Assembly: GCA_903813345.2 (NCBI GenBank)
Contig: CAIIXF020000005.1
Location: 6,823,375 to 6,887,374 of the forward strand
DNA from: Owenia fusiformis
Taxonomy: Eukaryota > Annelida > Polychaeta > Sabellida > Oweniidae
DNA length: 64,000 bases
Direction: 5' to 3'
A program made the position numbers and the translations under genes. The notes beneath the pieces are model-generated. The model saw only the letters and a program-made list of their open reading frames with translations, did no database searches and was not told the DNA's origin. Below, in pieces: positions 1-13,200 of this stretch. Position 1 is the stretch's first letter. Each line of letters begins with the position of its first letter.

Positions 1-1
1 C

Positions 2-1283
2 ATGGATGACGATGGATTTCAATCGGCGCTGGATGATTTTGATAATTTTGTGAGTAATTATGAAACCACCAGGCGAGAGAAGCCGAGGGAAACTACTCAA
101 GATGGCCATGAATTGCTACGAGAATATAATGACAGAAAAGGTGGTAAAACTAGTTCTACATCAGTATTCTCAGATTACAACAGCTCCACGTTTGAGTCTG
201 ATAAATCTAAAAGGAAATCCCAATGTGATCGACCTTCACTACTTGGACGACATACAGAATTTCTGAGTGTATTTGACAGTGAATCAGATGATGACTATGA
301 AGATGCGCGTAGTTTTCTAAGAGGAGATAATCGCACTGATAATGAGAAAGCCTCTTCCATTCGCTACCAGAAATATGGAACAGCAAAGCTTGATTCTAAA
401 GGCAATGACTGGAGAGCAGACAAAAGCTACACCGATCCACTCAAGAAAGACAGACCAACATCAAAGTATAAAACGGACTCTTTAGATGAATATAAAACTA
501 GTAGTTTAAAATCAGATAGAAATTATGGTGATAAGTATACGAAAGACAAACCATCCACAAGGTATAAGGCTGATCCTCCAGATGCTAGCAAAGGTGATGA
601 AGGTATGTTTTTTAAAGCTAAGCGCAATTCTTCCCAGTTTAATGCTAATCCTACTAGTCGCAACAGCTTGCTTGATGAATTGTTTAGTAAACGCTCCAGC
701 TTTGGTAGAGAGTTTGATACCTTTGAGGAGGAAGCCAAAAGGCATTGGGATTCGCTCAAAAAACGTGACTTCCTTGATGATGATGATGAACATGAGTGGC
801 CATCTTGGACCAAACATGGTGGTTCAGCATCATTTGACTTTGGTCGTCCCGGGAGATATGATACTCCAGATGAAAATAAAGCAAAGCGAGGGAGCAGACA
901 TTATAGCTATAGTGATGAAATAGAGTCTGAGTACTCAAAATATGAACCTCGGGAAACGTCAACTGAATATAGCCCCAGAACAGAAAGACATTCAGAGTAT
1001 GTTCCTGCCGGGCATGGATATAGCCGCTGTGATACTGATTCTAAAGATGATACGCGTAAAACAGATATTCCTTACGACAATACCAAGCAGTATTCAAGAT
1101 TTGCTCAAAGAGAAAAAATGCATCAAGATTCAGATAGTAGTTCACGTAACACTGCTCAAAGTAAAAGTGAAGCAAAGCCTGAAAGGAAACGACAGACAAT
1201 AACAGAACGTTATAAAGAGTGGTACAAAGAAAATGATACAGAAACTGATACACCTGGTATAATAGCAAGAGATATAGAAACAG
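2..1283 (+). CDS. RASSF1: RASSF exon 1: long disordered N-terminal exon
   Basis: The frame opens with ATG at base 2 and runs to a strong donor CAG|GTAGGT at 1284. It encodes 427 residues rich in Asp, Ser, Lys, Arg and Tyr with no hydrophobic or globular segment; there is an acidic patch (FLDDDDEHEWPSW, near residues 257-269) and many SxY/KYK-type repeats, typical of an intrinsically disordered tail. The donor is phase 1, exactly what the exon 2 acceptor needs (ACA G|AT TGC, Thr-Asp-Cys), which is the main reason to join it to the RASSF gene. I do not recognise this sequence in any named family. It could instead be the end of an upstream gene, or the ATG could be internal to an exon that continues left of the window. 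Confidence 0.65.
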
Positions 1284-4200
1284 GTAGGTATAAACTGCTC
1301 AGAAATGTGTTTATTTATACAACTGGCAAGTTGCTATTAACCAGGGGATTGAATAATTACTCACAACTGTTCTTAAATATGTTTGGTAGCTTTGGAATCC
1401 TTATTTATCTGCTTTTATATAGATAGTACCTATGTTGTATATTTCTGTAATACCTTGGGTTTCAACTGTTTGAAAGTTCATGCGACTAGCTCGAAGGGGC
1501 CGATCTATGGGAGGGGTCTAGTCGGAGCAAAATTTAGGCAAATTTAAAAAAATATTCGCATCTAAAAATGCCCTGTTTTTCATATGACCTATTTCTGAAA
1601 ATGAGGCCCAAAATATACTTCAGTAGCCGCCATTTGGGTATATCAGGTTTACTTTGTATACTTTTGATTGTACCATTTACTAACTGCTTGAATGTAATAA
1701 TGCATTGCTTTTGTGGTTTTGATTTATGTTATATTGCTCTGGGTATTGGCTTACCTGGTGTTACGTTGAAATTGTTATACAAAATATTTTTGGGAAACAC
1801 ACATTTTCGTATAATATCATGATTACTCTCCAAAATTAGAGAAAGTATTAGTCTAGTTTTTATGTCACCACCACTTGTAGTGACATATTGTTATAGTTCC
1901 CAACCTTTTTTTGGTGTTCGATGGTCGATTGTTGGTGGTTAGGGTTCGGCGGTCAGTGTCTGTAACAAATGGCAGTTGGTGACATTTTGCATTTTAATGC
2001 CTTGTCCAATTATTAATTTATGAGAATTATTTTTGATGAACCTATACCCACAAATGGGGGGGGGGGGCATTTTACACGCATATTGATATTTAAATAGTGT
2101 AACATGCACATACAGCTGTGGTTGTTTTTGAAGGTATTTTCTTTTGACCATGCAGCTGTTCGATCAAGCCATTCTTGTTAATTAGTTATGAAATATTCCA
2201 TCTGTTTATGCATGCCATGCATGTCAGACTTTCAATATTCCTACACATTTAACTCAAGCTAAGGGGTTCTTAGTGGGGCCTTCCACTTTTAGGATTCCAA
2301 GATCTGCCCATGTTGAATGTCAAGTCTGTATCAACTTTAACGGAAAAATTAAATGACAGGAACTAGGGCATTTTTACCTTATGACATTATTTATTCAGTA
2401 CAATATTTTGGTGGTACATGTATGTACGAGGGTATGTAGTATATGTACACATGTACAGGTATATATATCACATTATATTTCCAAGATCTAGATTAGCTCT
2501 TTGCTTGAATTGGTAACTATTTTACTTGTTCTGGTAAAAGGAGACAATACTTCTGCCTGGTTACTGCTATTATGAAATGTTACAATTGATGAGGGATTTG
2601 ATAAACAAGGCATTTACATGCAAAATGTCACCACCTGCGCTTGTTACAGACATTGATTGCCAAACAACGAAAACCATCTCCAAAAGGTTTGGAGTCTATA
2701 TATGTTTGGTAGAATATGCTACTCTTTGAAAATGCTGTTTTTTGCCTAGTTATATTTCTCATTAATCAGTGTTTCTATTTTTATTTCAGATATACCTGAA
2801 ATAATCGGTATCTATTTAGAAAAAAGACTCCTTGATGAAAAATATTTAATATTAGTAATTATCCTACCGAATGAAGTTCGAGGGAGATATAGGAAAGCCA
2901 TCCATCTGCCCGTCCGTCCGTGTGTCTGGACGATAACTTAAATACCAATTGACGGATTTAATTCAAATTTTATTTGAGAAGGAATTTTCAATATGGCCTT
3001 TCAATTCAAAATGGCCACCATTTTTCGTACAAAATGCAATCTTTGATAACTCAAACACAAGTTGAGAGATTTGATCCAAATTTTATGTGCTGATGCCTAA
3101 GGACAAAGGAGCTTCGCTCAAGAAGAAGTTTTCAAGATGGCTGCTAAATTTCAAAATGGTGGCCATGTTTGTAAAAAAAACTAATCTGAATGGATTTGGT
3201 TCAGATTTTGTATGATGATGCCTAGGGACACAGTAGCTCTGTTAAAGAATTTTCAAGATGGTGACTGAATTTCAAAATGGCTTCCATTTTTCATAAAAAA
3301 CGTAATCTTTGATAACTCAAATACCAGTGAACGGATGTGGTTTTGTTCGTTGGGATTGCTGTTTTTCTAGTTCATTGTGTAGGTCTAATTGACAAAATAA
3401 TATAAATGTCTTGAGTTGAATATTGTATATTATTATTAGGTAGCATGTGGGCATCAAATGCTAACAATTTATACTTTGTTACCTGAACACTGCTTACCCT
3501 TTTAAAAATTTTGATATCACCTCATTTGCACTCTTCGAATAAGATAAAGTCCTTTGATCTAGCCTTAACCAACCATTTATTCCATATTCAAACTCCCACG
3601 AAAGGCTCCAACAACTTTTCAAGTCAATGAAACTCTTCACACTGGTGATCCACTTGATTACGCTGGTTTCTGAAAGAACCGTTTCGTTAACAAAATGTTG
3701 GAACCTCGAAGGTACGATTCTTCTTTTTTCCTTATTCCATGCGTTGTAGGCCAAATTCCCATGGCATTTTTGTTACAAACATGTGTCAATATCATATATC
3801 TAAGAAAATGTACATGTTTGCAAACAAATAGTTCAGAAGACCACAGAATAGCGATTTCATACCTCTCTTAAATTATGTAAACGGAACTTCGAAAAATTGT
3901 TAAGATCTGCATTCCATGTTAACGTAACTTAAGTGAGGTATTAAATTGACGATTCTGTTGTCTTCTGAACTATTTGTTCACAAACATGTACATTTTCTTA
4001 AACATATGATACTGAAACACATTTGTGATAAAAATGTTGTGAGAATTCTGCCCGCAATGCGTGACCATCGCAATCGAGTGGATCACCAGTGCTAAGGGAG
4101 AATCAGATTTATCGAGCATGCTAATCAAAAATTGTTTCGGTTTTTATAGTATTTTTGACTCATACTTTATTTCAGGAAAATTAAAAATATTTACAATAAT

Positions 4201-7200
4201 GTATTATTTTGCATAAATATGATTATGTATTAATATCAAATATGCATTATTAGGGAGATTTGAACATTTTTTCCTATTTTTCAATTTGAATCCTGAATAA
4301 CTTCACCAATTCATAAAATTTTACAGATCTTTTTGGAGATATTGTATTTGACATTGTAAGGAATAGATTGGTAGGTCAATTGTACACATTGCTTGAAGTT
4401 TTGTCACCTTATAAAAATCTGATTCTCCATTTGACATGAAAACGATATATTTTGTCATACTCAGTGTTAAACAATTACTACTAGACTCTTTGTATCAGGG
4501 TATACTGTATTATGACTTGTGAATTTTACTCTAGAAGTTTTATATAACTTATTACTTTTAGATATATGATATTATTGAAATAGTGTGGGTGACTCATTAC
4601 AAAGGTGTCTTATGATAATTGGAAACATTTGTTATTCCATCTAAGAAATTTAGGTGGATATTGAGAAAGCCTCCATCTGTCCGTCTGTCTATCTATCTCT
4701 CTGTCCAGACAATAACTCAAATATCATCGTTTGCTATACATTGTAGTTATCTAGTTTAAAAGGAGTAGGTGTTGTAAAGTCATACATTTTCTTTATCAGT
4801 AATTAAACAGTTTATTAACTTTTTTAACACATTCTTTGGGTCTAAAATACTGTAGTTTAGAAATAAGTTAAAGAAATCTAAAGGCAATGAATTTCGAAAT
4901 CTTTCTCATAACACATCAATGAAATTATACCACATGCTGTTTTGGCATAATCCGTAGACCAAAAATGCCACTATGACGTAAGGAATATGCTGGTTTAACA
5001 GTATGATCTTTCATCGAGAAACTTTTATTTTTTCTAATTTGGAGTTATCAAACTTGTGGCGAATATATCATTTATATCTGTGTTGATATTTAATGACAGT
5101 CACAACTAATAATCTAGATTATAAGATTTCATCTTTATTAGAATTATACATGTCAATATATCCATTTGACATACAACATCCATGTAACTTTACACAACTT
5201 TTCAAATTGTTCAAATTTTGATACCGACAGAACCATACCAAGTACGACTTTGTGCAAAAGATTTAACCATATATTGAAAAAGTTATATGAACCTGAAAAT
5301 AATGTGAACTAATCAGGAAGTCATTAACGTTACTGATCTACGGAACTGCCTTAATGAATGTTATTACTTTCTCACATCAGATAAGCTGAATTCCAAGAAT
5401 ATGTCTAATAATATCAGAGCATGTTTCTTATGAAACAGATACATGTAATGAGTATCAAAATATTAATCAAAGAATAATGAAGTTATATTTTGCATATTGA
5501 CGTATGTATTATGGCAACTAGTAGTTAGATCAACTTTCAAAGACAATATTTCTTCATCAGATGTCCATATCCTTGTATTTGACACTCAAGGCAACTTTCT
5601 CTTTCAGATCTCAAGACTGACAAGAAATTAGATGTCATGGTTTAGGTTTATCATGATGATGTCCATACAAATATTGACATCAGCTGCAAAGGGGCTGAAG
5701 CTGCTTGAGCTATCTATTTTGAACTAATGAAAAGTCACACTCAAAGCCTTTTATCAGATTCTTCCAGGGTATTGCTAGTTTGAAATTAGAAAGGTGTGAT
5801 GAATGGTATCTATCAACCATCTGTAGAGCAATCAATTTATTTTGGGTAGAATTATCAGTACTTTGTGCCATCTATCAATTATAGTATTGTATAAGTTACT
5901 TGATCAAACAATGATTGGGTTCAAATAACCCAATCATTGTTTGATCATGATCATTAAATAGCATTTAATGGTTATCAGGAGTTTTGTGTTGATAAATTGC
6001 TGTTCCACAGGATTTCATGATTAAATATCTTCAATGATATCAAGTCAAAATCTTGATATTATTGCATTTATGGTTGTACCATACCAAGGGCTGTCCTGGA
6101 AATCAAGTGCGAGGGGGGTGCAAAATATTCAGTACTTGTGCAAAAAAATGTTGGGCTCTGATTTAGAAATTCTGGGGCCAATTTCTTAAAATAAGGCCCA
6201 AAATGAAAATATAATGCCCAGTCATGTAAGTTTGTAATATCAATTGCCCAGTTTATGTGGGGCTAGGAGCAGATTTTTTGGGCATCATTTTTTCGGGACG
6301 TACTCAGCCATGCGTTTTTCACTTTTAAGTTTAAAGAAATGTATCAACCATTACTGTGTTTTTGCAGATTGCCAATATACTTGTCACCAGAAATGTCGAG
6401 AACTTGTGACGTTAGATTGTCGAGCATCTCCAGACAGAAAGTCTCCTGAGAAGAGCTCTTCAAATACAGAAGAAACGTCACTAAATGGGGATGGCACCAA
6501 AGAGAAAAGTCCATTACATGTGGTATGTATAAAAGTACAGAAAACCCTTTTCAGTAGAACATCTCTGTGAATAGAAAACATCCATTTCGCAAAACTTGAT
6601 GTACAGTGAACCTCTGTTCATTGAACTCCTCCAGGTAGAACATCATTTTGAGGCACTAACATAAAGTTGTTCTGTTTACAAAGGTCTTACTGTATTGTAG
6701 TTTTTATGAGGAAATGTGCATGCTACATATGAGTGTATACAACTGTGCGGATGTAACTTGGTATTGTGACACTGTTATTCTAAGAGTTTTATATACCTCA
6801 TAACATACACTACACACACATCCTCTAGCTGGATACGTCTATTTTCCGAGTTAATTCATCAATCATGGATCACAACTTGGTATTGGACTGGTTGCCAACA
6901 CCTCTTGAGACACTGAGGATGATCCCTTGGGGTAGGGGTCAGTCATAGGTAAAAGAGGCTAATTTATGATACAAGAATAGTCTAGTATCAAGACCATTTA
7001 TCCACCCCACCTCCTTCCTTCCTTTCTATCACAAGATAGAGCAAATTGAGTTATAGAGTATGACTAATACAAGTGCACTCTAGTATTGAGGCACATTTTA
7101 GTCCAGTATAAATAGATGGCATGTTGGTTCAAAATACCTTTTATACCACATGAATGTTCCAATGCACCCTGAATGTCATAGCCTAGAATATTAGCTCTAG

Positions 7201-10200
7201 TATATTAAAGCTCTCTTGTAAAGAAGCAAACCTATTGAAAAGGGAAACTCCAAAGATGTTGTTTACTTTTATATTGGTTTAAGGTAGAACTTCACTGTCA
7301 ATCAACTCTTTTTCTATAATTCAGATTTCTTGAAAAAATCTAGGTGAAAGATATACTGATCAAAGAGCAGGTATTATATCGATGAATAGATACCGCAGGG
7401 CTAGGCACAAATGTTTTCTGTACCCCTAATGTCCGAAGGAAGTAAGTGGTTCAAAAGCTTTCATGCCTAGCCCTAAGGTATTTATTCATCAATATATTTG
7501 TACATGTAATACCCAATCTGAGGTCTATATTACAATTAGAACATGAAAATTTGCCAAAATGTTGCAAAATCGTCACTTTATTACTTACTCCTGGTTAAGC
7601 ATTTGCACTGAACGAGACACTTAGTACAGACCAGGTATTGTATTGACGAATAAATACCGGATGAAATATTGACTTCGTTCACAGTTTATAGAAAGATGAA
7701 TACAGTCATGCTTGAATCTTTGATACATTAATCAAGCTACTTATACTACTAGTTGCATATTCTAATTGAACTTGTGGATAGTGCTGTTTGTGCAATAAGG
7801 CTAAGTTCGGTCATCTGCCTTACTTCATTACGATTAGATGATTTGCTTTAAATAGTTGGATTACTCTTTTTTCTAGTATCTTGTCAAGCCACTTATCTGG
7901 TCAATATATTATCATTTGTATTTTGAATGCCCAACTGCATCTTAAATGAAGAATCTGTGACTTAAAGAGACATACGAGATACTATAATGGGTTAAGAATG
8001 GGAATAACAATTACAATCAACACTAAAACCTGTATAAGTGGAACACCTTTGGTACCTCAACATATTAATATTGATTTCTTACTAAGTGTTTAGGAACTCC
8101 TACTCATTATCTCACAATTATAATACCTAATATGACACAAGTGATCTTTTCATCATGAGTAATTACTCTTGGAAACATATTCCATGATTAAATATATGTT
8201 TAGTTTTTTTGTGGCATTTTAAACATCAGGGCGTTACCTTCAACCAAAGGTACTTTTTCCTTTTTTAGAATTTAGAAATGTTTAGTTTGAAAATCCCCAA
8301 ATTTCAATGGAGTTCTTTGAGAAATAATGTTAACATCTGTATTGAAACAATAAAAAAAATCACAAATTGAGTTGCCTAGACAACCAATACAATAGCTGTC
8401 TTTGACGCAGTCAACAGTGAATGAGCAAATAATATACTTGTATTTTATGTAAGCACACAACTTATAAAATTCACACATTTTTTAATAAGCAATAAACTCA
8501 TATGTAAGTGTCCATTGCCATTACATGAGATCTTTCAAAGAGTTATAAGTTATCGGCAATCTGTGCCTCATTGCAACTTATTACACAAAAAATGAAATAA
8601 TAATGATAATGTATCCATGAAAAAACTAGTATTCGTAATACATTTTTGATTATACCATTACAAGCAAATTATAAGCAGTTGCGTGATATTGGAGAAATCA
8701 GCTTTTACCCATCATGAGAAATCAGGGCCTTTTATTAACTTCTTTCTAGAAGGCCATGAGAGAGTTTGAACTTATGGTACTCAGTGTCAATGTCTGTAAC
8801 GATTGTTGCACTTTTTCATGTTATGACATTTTCTCTTGTAACATTAAAGCCTTGTTTTTATACACCTCTGTTCATTATTGGAGGAGCTTAGTATTTCATA
8901 AGAAGATACTAATATCGCGCTGGAATAGCCTTAAGCTATGGCTGATATCCTCAGAGGTTGTTGTTAATGATTGAGCATGGAGATTCGCTTTAGTTTTATT
9001 TTAATTTTCTTTCACTACAGGTCCACAAATTAACTTTGGCATTACTCTTTTGGCATTGGTTATGTTGAATATTACCTAGTGTCTCAATTGAGCAAAAATG
9101 TATAATTTCACATATATGAGAATAACGCAGATGCGAGTAGGTAGTTACCAATTTCACCACCAGGTGGCTCGTTCGGGTCAGATAGCATGGCGGGTATGGT
9201 AGAAAGTTCCCTTTAACTTAAATTACATCTGTTTTGGTGGTTCAATTTTCATATAACCCTCATGTATCTAATAGTTATGCTAATTAAAAAATGTCCAGTA
9301 AAGGAAAATGATGTTTGTCGATAATAAGAAAAGATATTTCACTTTTTGTGACTTTGTAACATGGGGTCTATGGGGAATCAACCCGAACTAGAAATCACAT
9401 TTTCAAAATAAATTAAATTTTCAAAGTTGATGAACAATTTTCGAAATCATATTTCTAGACGTAGTTTTACATGTAGATTTCAAATATGACATCACTTTGA
9501 CTGAATTTTGAATATTTAATGACGTAAATCAAGATTTTTTCTACTCGCATCTAGTTTATTGCATTTGACAGTGTGGTTTGTATATTTGGTTTGTATATTA
9601 AATTTTCCTCTGCAACTTGCCATTTTAATTTGAATCGTTTAGTTCATGCAAAGATGAATTGGTTTGTCAACTTCTTATTTCTTCAATTGCCATATACTAT
9701 TCTTGCTGTCTAAATACTTTCTTAATAATCTTTCATTCTCCGCACAACACATATCATATATTTGCAATTTGTAATAATGTCTAATGGGAATAGAAATTAT
9801 ATCGGATTCATTTTATTATTGCAAGAAATGATGACATATTGTTATAGTCTCTAACTTTTTTATGGACAGTGTTCTGCTGTTGATGTTTGAAGTTGGGCGC
9901 CTGTAACAATTTGGAATAACTTACAAGGTCATGTCATGTTAATGCAATTGACTTCATGTTATATAAACATCTATAAGTGGAGCACCTCGCAAGTGGAACT
10001 CTTTTAAGAGGTGCCAAAGGTGTTCCACTTCCACCTGAACAGATTTTACTCTACTTCCATTGTTATAGCAAAAACTAATATTTTACACAAATGTTATCAT
10101 CGGTTTTACCTCCATCCTCTTATAGGATTAACATAGTATTTCTACAACTGTTGACTTAATTAAGCTTGAGCCAGTGTTGAATGTTTATTGTAATTTGTTA

Positions 10201-13200
10201 TCTCACCGAACAAAGTTCGAGTTGGGATATAGAGTAGCCGTTCGTCCTTTGGTCCATCTGTTTACGTATCTGGAATTTTATATGCTGATGCTAGAGAGCA
10301 AAGAACCTCCTTTGATAGATTGATGCCGAGAGGTTCATCTTTATATGCAGATAGTGTCATCTTTGAGTTTTCTGGTATTTTCCCAATCATGCTGATATCT
10401 TATAGGGTTGGACATATGCTGGAGAAAGAATTTCCTAAATGGCCTTTTCTGTGATAATTTGTATGGACCAGTTATCAGATTATGCATTATATGATTCAAA
10501 TCTGCAATTGCAAAACTGTTGCTATACATGCATAGAACCATTGCTCAAAGTAGGAACTTTCAAGGTAATTGCTGAATTCAAAATGGCTACCATTCTTAGA
10601 AACATGTAATTTTAGATAACTCAGGTATTGATTTGTATTGTATTGATTTTTATTGATATCAGATTTGGTCTAAATTTTGTGCGCTCAGGTGCCCTGACAA
10701 GAAGCTTATTATATGAATAATATGAGTCACATGTCAAACAATAATCATGGGCTGGAAACGCCAGATTCTAGTAAAGTACCAGAGACTACCTTTTAGTAAG
10801 AGACATCATGAATTTTATATAATTTTTTCACAGTATGATCACAATCCCACAATGGCCATAAATCAGTTCTTCTGCAGGAAATTTGTTTGAAACCAGTCCT
10901 GAGCTATATTGAGTTAAAAAAGCACAGACATCCTGCCTACACTCGGAAAGATTATCTCAAATTTATGTGTCTCTTTGTTCATCAAAAATATTCCATGGTA
11001 AAATGCAGGAGCAGATCAGTTGTTTTGGCGCTTTACCAAATATATTTTTGAATATTTATATTTTTTTTAAATAAAATGTACATGATGTTTTTTCAGTTTA
11101 TCTCAAAATTCAAAAATATTTGTCTTTTTATTTGAAAAATATAACTTAAAATATAACCGTTTAGTCTGGGTTTTGTTTTGTTATGAGTAGGAAAAAACAA
11201 TGCTGCCTGGTTATTTCTGCCATGAAATGTTCGAAATGAGAAATGATTCGATAAAGTATGACTTATTCGGTGAGATATGCCACTCCGTGGAGTTGCTGTT
11301 TTTCTTGTTGTTGTTCTGTAGTTGTATGCTTGCTTTGTTGATTTTGCTTCAATGTTGTGTTTTGTTTGCCACAGGATGAGGACCATTTTGCCTTCTACAG
11401 TACCGCACGTGAAAGCCTTCCAGGGATGAGACCCATACCATTGAGACCTGATCCTTCCCTTTCAACACAAAGTAACAAGATAGAGGTGACTGGCTTATTT
11501 CCTACTTATACCTTCTCTTACACTATAGATAGCATTCTTTTTGTCTAATGTATTTCTAATGAAATAGGAAATTGAATAATGTCCCCCGTAGTGTCCTGAA
11601 AAACAGATGATAAATAATCTTATCAGGTGATTACCTGGACAAAATATATCAATGTCATTCTTGTATTACATATCTAAAATCACATAACGTTTTTGCATAT
11701 CAGATATCGACATGATTTAGTGAATGATGATCTAATTTGTCAATTATTAACCTGGATTTTTTTTATTATCATGGGATAAAAGTATTATATAATATGCATT
11801 TCAAAAGCCAGATTAGGAAATTCATTTACTGAAAAAGTCTGTGAATCAAAGAATTCTCTTATGGATTAGATTTGTTACATTGCATCTATTACTTATTGTT
11901 CCATTCCATGTTCATATTATACATAGCAACGACCTTGAGATCTTGAGGATTTGAAGTCAACAGGAAAAAAATTGAAATGATTAAAAAAAGGTTTCACTAA
12001 TTGTTCTACTTTCATAATGCAATGTGTGGCCAAGGTTTATATATTATCACTTACAAGTTCAGGCTTTTCATTTTTCTTTGAATTTTATTGACTATAGTTA
12101 GTAGTAGCCATGACTAGGGCAAATGACTAATGACTACAAATGACTAGTTTTGAAGCGATATCTTAATGACCCTAGTTGTTGTCTCTCATGGGCTTTTGAA
12201 TTTGAATTAAATGGCAGCTACTCGTGAAGGTAATTGCAATTCTGATTACGTATCTAACCTTGATCAAGCTATTCTGATTGGACAGTGCTCCGTCAAAGTA
12301 TCTCCTATTCAAAGAGTGTAGTTGAAGCTCTGTTTTGAAGAAGTGAAATTACTATTGAAAAGGGTAGGTAGTGTAGTGTATAACATGGTTTGGATTTTTA
12401 TGCATGAATTCGTACAGTATTTTCTGCTGTGATTATTACACTGTGTACTGTTCATTGGATCTGACTGTTGATATTAATTAATCACATTCAATTAAATGAT
12501 ATTCATTTGACAAAATGCAGTCAGTCGTTTCTGGCTATCTACTTGCTCTGTCTATTATTGTGTCTTGTCTGTCAGTTTTCCTGTCTGTCTGTCTGTCCTA
12601 AATGTCATTTCTGTCAATTTTCATATCTGTTAATCTTGCCTGTCTGCCAGTCTTTCCTAAATGTCAATCTGTCCGTCTGTCCTATTTGCCAAATATTTGT
12701 TATTGTCAATCTGTCTTATTTGCCATGTCCGTCAGTTATTATCACCTTTCGTATTGAACATATCTTAATCTTAAATGTGAACTTTTTTAAACTTCTTTTA
12801 GCTAGTAATTAGTTGTATAGATGTACTTATGTTATGGCATATGGCATCTCTTATGGTAATGTTTGATACCTTATCTCGCAAGATACCTATCCTCAGAGTA
12901 ATAGGAATTATAGACTGTTCATTAATTTGCAAAAAGGACATTAGGGACCTTCTAATCAAAGACAATTAGATCTGACACAAAGATTATAACCATTTATAAT
13001 AGCTCAGAGGCGCATTAGAGATTAGCTAGACATTATACAAACCTTGAACCTGAACATATATGTTCATGCTCACGTATTCATTTAACCCTTTCCTGACGTG
13101 AATAGAAGAGGAGAATGTTGGCTCAGTGACGGATAAGTAAGAGCAGTTTTTCGGTAAAAACTGGAAGTGACATATACCCCAGGACCTATATTTTAAATTT

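Larger units (their letters stand above)
1284..6367 (+). other. RASSF intron 1 with repeats
   Basis: This 5.1-kb intron holds two copies of dispersed family A (1866-2012 forward, 2603-2690 reverse), one family B copy (2866-3380) plus a fragment (4650-4730), a large palindrome (3640-4106), a perfect hairpin (5901-5947) and a family D copy (6088-6305). A first-half C1 exon (a Trp-Cys-Asp-x-Cys-Gly type motif) was looked for and not found. Confidence 0.7.
6523..11374 (+). other. RASSF intron 2 with repeats
   Basis: It holds a palindromic element at 7370-7512, a partial family A at about 8775-8855 and a fuller copy at 9826-9950, an inverted-repeat element at 9120-9562, a family B copy at 10200-10700 and a detached family B 3' end near 11265-11305. 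No exon was recognised. Confidence 0.6.

Noticed and set aside
523-962. Minus-strand and alternative-frame ORFs of 68-132 residues over RASSF exon 1
   Set aside because: Shadows of the long, low-complexity exon.
3494-3754. 86-residue minus-strand ORF
   Set aside because: Overlaps the arm of a large palindrome and no family was recognised; could be an old element fragment but cannot be supported.
12468-12812. 114-residue Cys/Leu-rich frame
   Set aside because: Follows a CTGTC-rich simple tract inside an intron; no homology.
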